Source: Amoebophrya sp. A120 (taxonomy: Eukaryota; Sar; Dinophyceae; Syndiniales; Amoebophryaceae). Taken from it: a DNA stretch of 64,000 bases. The notes under the pieces were generated by a model that was not told the origin of the DNA, did not search any database, and worked only from the letters and a program-made list of their open reading frames with translations. The stretch spans positions 1,746,659 through 1,810,658 of the forward strand of contig CAJINV010000009.1 in assembly GCA_905178155.1 (NCBI GenBank), written 5' to 3'. This document shows, piece after piece, positions 54,458-64,000 of the stretch; position 1 is the stretch's first letter; each line of letters begins with the position of its first letter. Both the position numbers and the translations under genes were made by a program.

Positions 54458-56305
54458 TCAGTTACGCCGATGACCTCCGTCGTTGACAAGAGTTTCCACC
54501 CTCTGCAGGAACCGATTGACATTTTCGGATAGATTATTTTGCCCCTGAAGAAGCGTTTCGTGCCCTCCAGAAAGGCTCTGCACGCTTTCGGCCAGGTGTT
54601 CGTGACGTCGCAGCAGGGTATCGTGCAGGCTTTCTTGCCCCTGGGAAACCTGGTCTTGTCGCTCGATTAGGCTCTGCTGTCCCGCAGCAAGCTGCTGCTG
54701 CCCTTCGCGCAGGCGGTCTTGCCCCTGAGAAAGCTGGTCTTGTCGCTCGATCAGGCGCTGCTGTCCCGCAGCAAGCTGCTGCTGCCCTTCGCGCAGGCTT
54801 TCTTGCCCCTGAGAAAACTGGTCTTGTCGCTCGATTAGGCTCTGCTGTCCCGCAGCAAGCTGCTGCTGCCCTTCGCGCAGGCTCTCTTGCCCCTGAGAAA
54901 ACTGGTCTTGTCGCTCGGTTAAGCTTTGCTGTCCCGCAGCAAGCTGCTGCTGCCCTTCGCGCAGGCTTTCTTGCCCCTGAGAAACCTGATCCTGCAGCCG
55001 GTCAACCAGAATGTCGACCCTGGCGCCCTGATCCGTTCCCATTTGTGCGATTTCCCCCCGCACGGTTTCGAGGCCGGCAGCAAGCGATGCTGTGCCTTCG
55101 GCGATACGGGACTCCAAGTCTGCTCCCTGGCCAAGCAAAGTATCCCCTAGTCGTAACTGGTCCTCCCGTAGATCCGAGGTTGCCGTTAGTACGGCCGCAA
55201 TGTCGTTTCGAACCGTGTCAAAGCGTGCGTTCGTATTCCCCGCGTGCTCCGCCATGCTGTTTTCCAACGCGGTGTGCACGTTTTCCACGGTCTGCTGCAG
55301 TTCCGTTTGCACTGTCTCGATGCGTGCCGATAAATTAGTAGCGCCCTGGTCAACGATGCGCCGCAGTCCCTGCAGAGTCGTACGCAAACTAGCCAGCTCG
55401 TTGCTCCACTCGCCACCGCGGGCGTCTATCAGTTCCTCGGTAGCCTGAATCTGGGTCAACAGGGACGCAAACTGGGATGCATTGGATTCCTGTGTGGCCT
55501 GCAGTTGCCTCTGGACCTGCGTGTCCACACTGGATGCCTGCTCAGACTGCAGCTGCAGCAATTGCTCATGCCTGTGTTCCGTGTGCCACGCGGAAACAAC
55601 CAGCCCGACGGCAAGAAGTAGGATACCGAACAGAAGAGCGAGCAGGGCTGCTCCGGTGCTTGTTTTGCAGGATCTCGACCCAGCAGCAGGTGATGTTGTA
55701 GTAGTTTTTCCTTTCGTGCTGGGACGGACGATAAGGAGATCCTCCTGAGAGCGCTCATCATGATCTCCCAGCGCGGTACAGCCTCGCGTTCGTGCTGTTG
55801 TCGGATTCTTTGTGCCACCTCCGAGCTTGGCCTTGGTCTTGATTTTGCTCTTCGTTTTGCCGCTTTGTCTTTCTTCTACATTATCTTGACCTCCTTCCCC
55901 TTCACCAAGAGGAAGATGAGGGAGACCCTCAACTTTTTCCCGTTCCAAGGCGCTAAGATCAATACTATAATCGTGCTGCCGAAGTGCTTCTTCGAGCAAC
56001 GGCACGTCCTCGCCGCCGCAAGTGACCTCCACTCGTACCAGCTCCTCCTCAATCTTGTTTCTCGCTCCCGCTCCTGCAGCTGCAACATGCATTGCGCATA
56101 TCTGCTGTATCTTGCTGTTGTCGACGGTTTCTGCTTGCTGTGGCTCGACGCCGGGCGGAGAGAAAAATGGTGACTTAGAGATTGACGCTCGACACCTGCG
56201 CTTGTCCTTTTCGTTTTCCTCGTCTTCGTCTTCCAGCTCTAGCAACAATGCGACCCGCTCCTCACCGTCCATCCTGATGTTTTTATCACTACAACTTCTT
56301 TTCAT
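54458..56305 (-). CDS. Single-pass membrane coiled-coil protein with 28-residue repeats
   Basis: 615 residues. The N-terminal 220 are charged, acidic early and Lys/Thr-rich later. A transmembrane segment at about 222-243 (AALLALLFGILLLAVGLVVS) is followed by a long Gln/Glu/Leu coiled coil. Near the C-terminus are four near-identical 28-residue units (84 bp DNA repeats), with core SQGQESLREGQQQLAAGQQS, separated by ERQDQ. The protein probably spans a membrane once with an extended coiled coil on one side. No family is recognised. MKRSC is the first ATG; MDGEERV, eleven codons in, is an alternative. Confidence 0.75.
   Translation of the reverse strand: MKRSCSDKNIRMDGEERVALLLELEDEDEENEKDKRRCRASISKSPFFSPPGVEPQQAETVDNSKIQQICAMHVAAAGAGARNKIEEELVRVEVTCGGEDVPLLEEALRQHDYSIDLSALEREKVEGLPHLPLGEGEGGQDNVEERQSGKTKSKIKTKAKLGGGTKNPTTARTRGCTALGDHDERSQEDLLIVRPSTKGKTTTTSPAAGSRSCKTSTGAALLALLFGILLLAVGLVVSAWHTEHRHEQLLQLQSEQASSVDTQVQRQLQATQESNASQFASLLTQIQATEELIDARGGEWSNELASLRTTLQGLRRIVDQGATNLSARIETVQTELQQTVENVHTALENSMAEHAGNTNARFDTVRNDIAAVLTATSDLREDQLRLGDTLLGQGADLESRIAEGTASLAAGLETVRGEIAQMGTDQGARVDILVDRLQDQVSQGQESLREGQQQLAAGQQSLTERQDQFSQGQESLREGQQQLAAGQQSLIERQDQFSQGQESLREGQQQLAAGQQRLIERQDQLSQGQDRLREGQQQLAAGQQSLIERQDQVSQGQESLHDTLLRRHEHLAESVQSLSGGHETLLQGQNNLSENVNRFLQRVETLVNDGGHRRN
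54633..55000 (-). repeat. 84 bp in-frame coding tandem repeats
   Basis: The block TCTTGCCCCT recurs at 54633, 54717, 54801, 54885 and 54969, exactly 84 bases apart each time. This gives four full units plus a partial. Multiples of three keep the frame. Confidence 0.9.
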
Positions 56306-57276
56306 TTATTTTACCAAAAAATCGCGGGAAAAAAGTTTAAGCTTTAGGTTTCGTGTTTCGAAGGTGGGTCTTCCACGCAATTTCTGCACGCTACAGAGAC
56401 GCGTCTGAGGCTGCTAGCAAAGCTAAGGGCACACAGTCTGCGAAGGCATTGCCAAGCAGACTTCGTAAAAAGAAGTAGACAGGATCCCATCGGGGTAAAC
56501 ACAAGAAGGACAAAAAAGAAAAAAATCGGATTGCCAAAAACAACACCAGAGACGGAAATCATGATCATCGGAAAGAAGCACGAGCATGACGTGAATCAGT
56601 ATCAAAGGTGCTCCAGATCGCACATGTTTTCGGAGAAAAGCTTGCTGTTGCTCCATTGGTTGCGACTCGCGAACATCTGGTACATCAATCGATGATCGAG
56701 TTGCGCTTGGCCTCAACCCCCATGGATTCGTTTCCTCATTCAAGACAAGGACGTTAGCGCGACAAAGTTTTTTTTTCGGCCGGTGTGTACAGGTGATATA
56801 TTTGGTCTGCTTCAGCGTCTGTAGTGTGACGAGTGGTAAGAACCGAGCTTGTCAGCTGTTGGTTCCGGCGGGACTGAAGGGCTTCAATTGTTCATTCATA
56901 TTTTATATATGGTACTACATGATACAAGATTAGCAGAAACACAAATCGGCAGGCACGATGATGCTATTTTGTACAGGGGCATTACCAGCAATGGCATTGG
57001 CAGACTCCAACTTCAACCAATCCGTCAAATCAACTTGAACTTAAAAGGTAAAGGATAAGGTGGTTAACAAGGTTTAACAAGGTAAAGATATTAAAGGTTA
57101 AGGTTTAAGTTTAGCTTTTTGCGTTTTTCCTTGAAAGATCATGATCATGTGTATACAGTGAGTATATGCGCGTCGTCATATCAATCGTGAGTCAGCATCA
57201 ACGAAGCTGCGTATTTCCAATTTCATCCAAATGCTGCCATACCAGCACTCTTTTTCGACTACGTCGTTTCATCAAT
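56306..57276. other. Intergenic with TTAAGG-like tract
   Basis: 57047-57115 holds a run rich in AGGTTAA/AAGGTTTAA units, a loose telomere-like pattern. Otherwise only short frames. Confidence 0.55.
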
Positions 57277-60200
57277 CTACTTTTTCTTCTTCCCACCGCC
57301 GGCCTTGGCCTTTTTGTCCTTTGGACCCTTCGGACCGGCAGCTTGTGCCCTCAGGGCGGCCTCTATCCACAGAAAAAAAACCCATCCCCATCCATTTTTT
57401 GCATGACAGACACGGGATTTGATGTATGTTTTGCATGAAAAATTGGATGTCGTGGATGGGTGTTTTTCCGGGATAGCCTCCTCCGCGGCTTTCTGGCGTT
57501 CCAGCTCCAGCCGCTCCTGTATGAGAGTGCACAACTCCCCCTCACCCTCATTTGTATAGCATGAACGGCAATCATCATCATCATGTAGTGGACACCCGCA
57601 CCCAGCGCCACAGGTCAAGGATCCCCTCCCCGGGGGGTAGGCGAGCGGCAATACAAGCATCAGCAAGAGTGCCGGTTTTGCATGACAGATTTGCAGTGGA
57701 GGGTGGTGCTATTTGGGCTACCAGAACTTGTCATGCAAACAGTCGAAGAGGCAAAGGGAAGGGTGGATTGGGTTTGGGTATTTTGCATGACAAATGAGGG
57801 GGAGGGGGAGTTGTGCATTGTCATATCCTGCTCCAGCTTGTCCTGTTCCAACGCCGCCGCCTCCAGCTCCTCCTCAATTTGTCTCTGCTTGGCCTCCCGC
57901 TGCAGCCGGCGCTCCTCCAGCCGGCGCAGCTTCTCCTGCTTGCGCTCCTCCTCCTCCCGCCGGAGCTGCTCTTCCTTGATCGCCTGCAATTTGATGGACT
58001 CCGTGATGTCCGGCGCGTTCAGGATCATGTCGTCCGGGTCCAGTTCCACCGGGCGCAGCTCCGCCAGCTGCTCGCTGGACATGGTGGTCAGCTTGTTCTG
58101 CGAGGCGATGGTCTGGTTCGAGGACTCCCCGCCCCGGCCGTACAAGACGCCGATCTCCCGCTCCAGTTTGTGGAAAATCTGGGAGTACTTTTGGTCCTGC
58201 TGCCAGTCGTCGACGCTCAGCTGCATGTCCCCGATGCGGCGCCCGAACTCGCTGGTACCCAGACTGTTGTTGTAAAACACGTTCCGGAGAGTATCCTCAG
58301 CAAAAACGTCCCCACCCCATAGTCAAGTTGGGAATCTGGCAACACAAATCTCCAAGTTTTGGAAGCTGTGCATGACAAGTCTCCCTGTGCAGTGTAGGGC
58401 TGGCTGGCAAGGAAAGCCGCATGAGAAAGCCATTTTCCCATCGTTTTTACAGCATTACAAATTCCAAAACACGATTGGAAATTCCTCTCATGGAACTGCG
58501 CATTGCAAATGTTCCTGTCATTGCACATGTGCATGACAACTCTGTCGTGGGCACATTTTTACTCAGAATAGAGCGCGCTCAGCTCGAACAGCTGGTCGGC
58601 CACGTCCTCGTCTCCGTCGTCGTAGTTGATGCGCTATCCTGTGCAAAAGTATCGCACTCGTACGAATTGCAGTTATGCATGACAAATTTCCTTTCCAAGG
58701 TAAAACAGCATGACAAATTCAATTTTTCATGCTGAGAAAATTTGTAATGAAATTTATACTAGTACGATGGTTTTGCAATTCATATGTGCGCCCCCGCGGA
58801 CACCAGCATGTCAAAAATCGCCTTCCGGCCCAACTTCGACGCCTCGATGATGGGGGTCTGTCGGTAGAAGTCCTCGACCTCGAGCAAGTTCACGTAGATT
58901 TTTTGCTTTTTGCGCACCGTCAAGCTCGCGTAGACACTTTTCGCGTTCTCCTGCTCCTGCAACAGAATCTCACGCTGCAAATCGTCTAGCTCTTTGCGCA
59001 TCGTCGGGCTGTTGCTGTTCGTGTTAGTAACGTTCAACAACTTCAGCATTTTCGCGCTCGGACTGCTCGGGGCGGCTGCCGCAACACCAGCGTCATCTTC
59101 GTCGTCAACGTTTTCTGTTGTGAGTTGCTGGTTCAGGACATCCGTTCCTCCCGTGTTCTTCAGGGCCTGCGCCACCACGTCCGCCTTGAAGCGTGTCCCT
59201 TTCGGCCAGTCGGACTTGGCATCGAGCAGCAGCTCGTCCAGTGTGGGGATGGGCGGCGGGGCGAGCTCTTTGCGAATGCGGACGTTGTAGTCCTGCCGCC
59301 GCTGCCACATCCCCTCGCACTCGACGAGCAAGTCCCTGTACTCCTGCAGTTCCTCATCCAGCTCCTTTCGCCAGTCTTCCGCTTCGAACTCGGGCGGGAA
59401 AACCTTCATCTCGTCAACTTCAATCTTCATCAGCTGGGCCTTGGACGGAGAAAGAGCACTTGCTGGTGATGGTGCAGCGTTCTTCTCACTCTGCGTCTGC
59501 CCAATCTGCTCGTTATTATTTCCGCCATTTTTGTCCACTATCTCGACATTCTTCCGTCCAGTGCTAAGTGGGGTGTTGGCAAATTGGACGGCAGCATGCG
59601 TGCCCTCGGTGTTCATCGGATCACTTTCCAGTAATTGCGGTAGGGCGACGTCGACATTGCCTCCTGCATTTTTCCTTTTCGGGTCATTGTAATCAGCTTC
59701 CGTAATTTCTATTTCATTCTTTCTTGCTTCATCAATTTCGCCATCTTCACGCTCTACTTCCCTCGTCTGTGGTCCGCCCAAGGTTTCTTCGTCGCCACTG
59801 ACTGCAGCCGTGCGGATTATTTCGCTTGCTCGACCGTCTTGATGCCGATCTACGTCAGGCGCACCCGCGGGAATAATGCGGCCATGTTTAGTATTAGTCC
59901 CCTCTCCACCAGCAGCATCTTCTTCATCAGGCTCTAGCGTTTTCTCCGATTCGAGACTATGTGGATGCAGAGCTTGGCCTTGTTGCTGATGATGAGTATG
60001 ATCCCTAGCAGCTACAACAACCGTCGCCGCATGCTGTGGGGATGTCGAGCTTGACGACGCCGAGGCTCCGCGATTAGAATTTGCCGTTCTGTTACTGGTT
60101 TCTTGTTCACCTCCCAACAAGATTTGCGACATGAAGGGATAGTCTTGCGCGTTGGCCGCCGCCCATTTTTTCTTGTACCGCTCGACGGCGCCCAAAACCA

Positions 60201-60729
60201 GTGGCTTGTAGGCGGTTTCTTCCTCGATTACGTAGTCCTTTACCATCGAATCCAGAAACTTGAGCAGTTGCTTTTCAGATTCTTTCGTGGAATCGTTCTC
60301 CAGCTGGTCGTCTTCCCGGAAAAACCCGCCGGCCACCATCGAGTCGATGCCGAACTTCCCGCGCTTCCCGGCCTTCATCGGGTCGAGGTAGTGCTGCGCG
60401 TTCAGTTCCAGAATTTTGGAGCTGAGCACCTTCATGTTGTACCGAATGGCGTAGTGGAGCAGCGTGCGGCCGAACTTGTCCTGGAGGTGAAGTTCCTTCT
60501 CGTACAGTTTCGAGTAGAAATCGGAGGAATAGGGCCCGGCGCGGAGGTTGTCCGTCGTCATCAGCATCTCCATCAACTCCTCCTCGCTCATGCCCTTTCT
60601 CAACGCGTAGATCATGCGGGAACCGAACTCCTGGAAGTCGATGTCCTGCGTGTGCAGCGAGTGGAACCGGGGTACCCGTCCATCCAGCACGGCCCCCGAG
60701 GGAATCAGCGTTTCCGTCACGAAAGGCAT
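57277..60729 (-). CDS. Ankyrin/coiled-coil protein split by four introner-type introns
   Basis: Five exons: 60729-58792, 58633-58565, 58295-57828, 57516-57481 and 57360-57277. Every join is phase 0, and the product is 864 residues. The N-terminus has an ankyrin-like unit (DKFGRTLLHYAIRYNMKVLS) after a helical region. A long acidic, disordered middle follows. An ankyrin-like unit (RQTPIIEASKLGRKAIFDML) precedes intron 1 and continues in exon 2 with INYDDGDEDVADQLFELSA. Exon 3 is a coiled coil (REEEERKQEKLRRLEERRLQ). Exon 4 adds ERLELERQKAA. Exon 5 is a Lys-rich tail (GPKGPKDKKAKAGGGKKKK). Each intron has terminal inverted repeats and a GC or GA donor. The protein could be a scaffold. Exact donor positions are inferred from the shared phase. 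Confidence 0.8.
57361..57480 (-). mobile_element. Introner 4 (120 bp, GA-AG)
   Basis: Inverted arms at about 57380-57406 and 57433-57461 (CCCATCC...CATCCATTTTT). GAGGC is repeated at both junctions. TGCATGACAGA lies inside. Removal keeps phase 0 between AAE and AALRA. Confidence 0.7.
57517..57827 (-). mobile_element. Introner 3 (311 bp, GA-AG) with a nested hairpin
   Basis: The clearest case: about 44-base inverted arms at 57521-57564 and 57785-57826 share TGCACAACTCCCCCTC and CCCTCATTTGT. They start at the splice sites, with CAGGA duplicated at the junctions. A second inverted pair, TTTTGCATGACA (57676-57687) and TGTCATGCAAA (57729-57739), lies inside. Confidence 0.8.
58296..58564 (-). mobile_element. 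Introner 2 (269 bp, GA-AG)
   Basis: The ends are inverted copies (CT-x-AG-x-AAAAA-x-GT-x-CCCAC) at about 58296-58320 and 58541-58566, with CTGAG repeated at both junctions. The canonical GT-AG alternative shifts the frame. GCATGACA occurs inside. Confidence 0.7.
58634..58791 (-). mobile_element. Introner 1 (158 bp, GC-AG)
   Basis: Inverted ends share GCAAAA-x2-ATCG-x-ACT-x-GTA (just inside each end). GCGCA occurs at both exon junctions. It carries GCATGACA motifs on the plus strand near 58675 and 58709. A GT-AG reading breaks the ankyrin frame; a GC donor keeps phase 0. Confidence 0.7.
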
Positions 60730-61623
60730 TGTGGTCGTCGTGCTCCGGAAGGAGCCCCCGTGCTAGCGTTTACAGCTGTTTACCACCGACTGAAGACATG
60801 CATCAGAAGAAAAGATGATCATGAAACAAGGGCAAACCGGTATGATAGTATAGATGAAAGCGAGGTTGTTGTTTTGGTTGAAAAAAAATCCCTTATAGTT
60901 TTACCATTCATCAGCTAAGATGGAAAGGCGGATATCAGCGTTGGTATTTGCATGATCACAACAAAGGATGCGACTTACAGAGCAGGACATCAAGGTAACA
61001 ATACTTGCGCAGGTTGCAGCGCCAGAACCAGAAGAGTCAGGTGGTTATTCATTACTTTATCAGGGAATAAAGGAGAAGCAGGACCTGGACCGAGAGGACT
61101 CAATGAAACATACCAACTGCTCCCACGGGGCGGACGATATAATGTTTCGAAAGCGATGAAAATGGCGAGACGAGTTGTGTGTAAAAACCACGATGCGATA
61201 CGACGCCCGCCCAGCCCAGCATGCCATAGCGAGCCATGAATTGCGCGACAGGGAAAGATCCGAATCACGAACAAAAGTATTATACAGGCACTGGTGGTAC
61301 TTTTTCATCTAGCGTAGCGCTTCCCCTCTGGTGCTTTTTCTTTGAAGCGGCAGAATTATGGGATCACAGCAGACAACCGGTGACCGGTGACCGAGACCGG
61401 ACCGAGATCGAGAGAGTGTTTGTACCTATGACCAGAGGTCGCGCAGACTCTACGAACAGAATTTTTACGCGCGGCAGAAGCTGCCTTTGCCCAACTGCTT
61501 CAGCAGTTGACCAGTCTACACCGTCACACGCGCAGCTTCAATCAGAAGCCTACACGTGACACGTTGTCAGCATGCCTGAAGATGACGAGCTCGAGCCGAG
61601 TTGTGCCTGCATAGTCAACAATT
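60730..61623. other. Intergenic, no supported gene
   Basis: Short frames, including 107 plus-strand codons at 61236-61559 with no domain. GACCGGTGACCG-type short repeats lie at about 61374-61405. Confidence 0.55.
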
Positions 61624-61962
61624 TCACGCTTCGCCTTCGAGTTTTGGAAGGTAATTGATTGTGAGAACGATGGCGCCGCTGCTCATCAGCATGCAGAATG
61701 AGGTCCATTGGTTGCTCGAGCTGGCTGCCACAAAGACCGGCCAGCCGCGAGGGGCGGCCCGGGCCTCCCTTGAGTCAAACGTAGAGATGAGCATCACGCC
61801 CGCGAAGAGCAACAACATGCAACCCAGGACGCATATGTACGGCGCCCGGCCCATCCGAATATGTTGCCGGATCAGGCTGCGGATGGTTTGGCGAATCGCC
61901 GCTACCACTTCCTTCACCTTCCCCATCACCGTCCTCGTTCCTCCCCTGGATGCAGGCGGCAT
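61624..61962 (-). CDS. Small two-helix membrane protein, hypothetical
   Basis: 112 residues. A basic amphipathic N-terminus (KVKEVVAAIRQTIRSLIRQ) precedes TM1 (YICVLGCMLLLFAGVMLIST, about 43-63) and TM2 (TSFCMLMSSGAIVLTINYLP, about 85-105). No signal peptide or known motif. It could sit in the ER or mitochondria. Length and composition suggest a real gene, but no family is recognised. Confidence 0.55.
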   Translation of the reverse strand: MPPASRGGTRTVMGKVKEVVAAIRQTIRSLIRQHIRMGRAPYICVLGCMLLLFAGVMLISTFDSREARAAPRGWPVFVAASSSNQWTSFCMLMSSGAIVLTINYLPKLEGEA

Positions 61963-62878
61963 GCTGTGGCCGTCTGCTTACAGTTCCAAAAATTGAACTC
62001 AAGATGACTAGGCTGTTCCGGTCCCCCGAGGACGGTCTTGTGCGCACTTTTTAAGGAAATAGGACGACCGCTGCACCAGACTACACGGGAATCCACAGAT
62101 CATGTAGGGGTTTATTGCATTTCCATTTACCTCCTTAACGACAAACACGCCGCAACTAAGCGACAAGGGTCGCAATTTATTTCTTTTCTGAGTTGTTGTT
62201 GTACTATCTAAGTTAGACTGATAAACGGAAGATAGAAGAGATGAGATGCATTCTTATTCTTTCTCTTCAAACGCCACACTTCATCGCGCGTGGCCGCGAC
62301 GACGACCACCGCTGGCCACGATCGTGCTTATTCAACGGGATATGTTGTTGACAAGCAGGTCGCAATGCGTACTTATACGGAACTCGTGTTGGTGAAAATG
62401 AAGATCCTAGTACGCTTTTTTTTCTATTTGGTCGTTCCCTCTCGACGCCGGAACAAGTAGCCGCAGATGACAATACCGCATCCGTACTATACCGTATCGA
62501 CTCTCACTGCCTCGAATAAGCAATAACTTGATATGGAGGCATGCCGCACGAAGAAAAGCGGTCTCTGAAGAGGATCGTCGTTTGCGAATGCGAGAACACA
62601 GGAAATAGTGCGACTATGAGTTGTACAAAAAGTAAGATGACGTTTCCTCGCTAGTGGCGGGATCATACTGAGTGTGTGTCGCAGTCGCTGATAGTACACT
62701 TTATCATCGCTCTATCATCTTCATGTCGTCGTTGTCGCTGATGCTCAGTATGCTATCATCCAAGTTCATCGTTCCAAAAATACAGAAGATTGGAGGAACG
62801 AACTGTGGAACAACTGAAACTGTTGAAACTGTCATCCTACAATTTCATTATTCTCACTTTGAAAGCGTTAAGGTTTGC
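61963..62878. other. Intergenic, no supported gene
   Basis: No supported frame, repeat or RNA gene is seen. Confidence 0.6.
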
Positions 62879-63604
62879 TTACAACTGCGCCCCGTATTGT
62901 GAATCCAAAAGAGCCAGCCAGCGGTGGTTTTTCCCGAGCGAAACTCGCCAGCAATTCCGGATCTTTTCGTGCAGAACTGCTTTCAATCGGTGGTCGTTTC
63001 GGTTTTTTACTAATGCTTCGCGATTTCGGTCCCCAAGCTCAGCGTCGTCCCCCTCGCGATCCCAAACTTCCTCGAGATATTCCTCCAATACGACTCCGAC
63101 GTAGGGATGGCAAGAAGAGTAGAAGGCCGCGCGGGAAAGTGGACTTTTTGTTGATCTTCCTACTGTCTCTGTCGTGCCGTCAAGAGAATGGTCCTGGGCG
63201 GTATCGCCACGCGCATCACAACTCTTTCCTGAAAAGAAGTTTTCAACGTTATCGGCATACAATTGGAATTCGCGGTCGCGCCGTTTCCCGAGCGCGCCTA
63301 GTGCTTGAATCCGGAGTTGCACCATTCTGTGCACCAGGTAGTGATGTTTTGGCAGCCGAATCGTGTCGAGATCGGAATCCCGAAGAAAGTCCTGCAGCAC
63401 ACGTAGGGTCAGGCCGTTCCCGCCGCGATTAATCGCGTCGTCGAACGCCCGGCAAACTTTTTCGCAGTAATGTTCCTCCTTGGAGAACGGTACTGCCCAC
63501 GAGGGGGCGTTTTTTTCTGAATAGCCTTTGGTTTTTTCCATTAGCACGTGCAAGAACCGGAGCGATCCTTGAACGCCGATTATCATCAAGAAAAAAACGA
63601 GCAT
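62879..63604 (-). CDS. Hypothetical secreted or signal-anchored protein
   Basis: 241 residues if translation starts at the ATG at 63604 (MLVFFLMIIGVQGSLRFLHV, a signal-peptide-like run). An earlier ATG at 63688 would add 28 residues and hide the signal. The rest is charged with a few Cys and Trp. No domain is recognised. The ATG at 63604 is preferred because it puts the hydrophobic run at the N-terminus. Confidence 0.6.
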   Translation of the reverse strand: MLVFFLMIIGVQGSLRFLHVLMEKTKGYSEKNAPSWAVPFSKEEHYCEKVCRAFDDAINRGGNGLTLRVLQDFLRDSDLDTIRLPKHHYLVHRMVQLRIQALGALGKRRDREFQLYADNVENFFSGKSCDARGDTAQDHSLDGTTETVGRSTKSPLSRAAFYSSCHPYVGVVLEEYLEEVWDREGDDAELGDRNREALVKNRNDHRLKAVLHEKIRNCWRVSLGKNHRWLALLDSQYGAQL

Positions 63605-64000
63605 GCCGTTGTGGCTGGAATGACTATATATAACAGTTCGAATAGTGCGTGTGCGCTGCATCAACAGCAAGTGCGAGTGCGAGCTCATCTTCTTACTTAC
63701 ATAACAAAATGAAAATCTGCATTGCTGCAGATATCATATTAGCTTTTGCTTTCGTATTCCTCCATCTGCATCTTCTTGTTGACCTGGAGTTTCACTTTTT
63801 GTTACTTTTACATAAAAGGCACTGGCACACTAGTTCTTTTCTCTTTGATATGAACGGGGCCGGCCAGATACTGGTGAACTTCGGCGGGCCAAAACCACTC
63901 CGCTGTGCTTTCTGAAATTTCGCTTATTTTTGTGCTCAACAAAGACACGGCTGTGCGGGTGTGGTCTCCAGACAGGATCGATGGCGATGGTTCACGTGTG
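63605..64000. other. Window edge, no supported gene
   Basis: A plus frame at 63649-63915 ends in GQILVNFGGPKPL, faintly like the start of ferrochelatases (LVN-x-GGP). It stops at once and the window ends, so it is not called. Confidence 0.3.

Noticed and set aside
58296-58564. GT-AG boundaries for introner 2
   Set aside because: The GT reading shifts the downstream coiled-coil frame; the GA reading keeps it.
63649-63915. Possible start of a ferrochelatase (LVNFGGP)
   Set aside because: The frame stops within a few codons and the window ends; one short motif is not enough.
1-64000. Spliced-leader gene, CRISPR array, rRNA or tRNA genes
   Set aside because: I looked for the dinoflagellate leader core and tRNA T-arms on both strands and saw none; no CRISPR-like spaced repeats occur.

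Overview
The window is eukaryotic nuclear DNA. Its genes are long, often intronless, serine/alanine/acid-rich, and split by occasional introns. Several features point to an alveolate of the dinoflagellate lineage, most plausibly a compact-genome syndinian such as Amoebophrya. These are: every supported gene lies on the minus strand; one gene carries four MITE-like 'introner' introns with inverted repeats, short direct repeats and non-GT (GC/GA) donors; and there is a TRIAD3-type RBR ligase and low-complexity regulatory proteins. The species is inferred from architecture, not shown by a marker gene. I found no rRNA, tRNA or spliced-leader gene.

Layout. 1-250 is a pentanucleotide satellite. 1806-5849 is a 4 kb DNA element with a perfect 23 bp terminal inverted repeat, a TATAG target duplication, inner inverted arms and a telomere-like tract, but no transposase that I can see. 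6591-8710 holds two tandem paralogues of an acidic tryptophan-repeat protein, with a 41 bp perfect hairpin between them. 9900-15518 encodes a giant RNF216/TRIAD3-like RBR E3 ligase with membrane segments inserted between RING1 and IBR. 16196-20065 is a nearly intact APE-type LINE with 14 bp target duplications and a GTA-repeat tail. 21340-26221 has an AP2-like candidate DNA-binding protein and a three-exon protein with an F-box-like motif.

26878-30114 is a fusion of a renalase-like flavoprotein with an MTHFSD/5-formyl-THF cyclo-ligase-like domain. 31172-33365 is a signal-anchored RING protein. 34697-36751 is a probably mitochondrial fusion of a CitE/CLYBL-type lyase and a MaoC hydratase. 39051-41573 is a type II membrane protein with a HYD1-like ADP-ribosyltransferase signature. 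42614-43054 is a small WW-domain protein. 43940-45517 is a low-complexity protein. 45825-52267 is, once a 209 bp intron is removed, a kinesin-3-like protein with an FHA domain whose motor has lost its nucleotide-binding motifs. 54458-56305 is a membrane coiled-coil protein with 28-residue repeats. 57277-60729 is the ankyrin/coiled-coil gene with the four introners. 61624-63604 holds two small membrane or secreted proteins.

The genes do not form one pathway. Themes that recur are ubiquitin signalling (RBR, RING, a possible F-box), metabolite-handling fusions (renalase-MTHFSD, CitE-MaoC), cytoskeletal scaffolding (pseudo-kinesin, ankyrin and coiled coil) and heavy mobile-element activity. The strongest leads are the introner gene, the pseudo-kinesin, the two enzyme fusions and the membrane ADP-ribosyltransferase.
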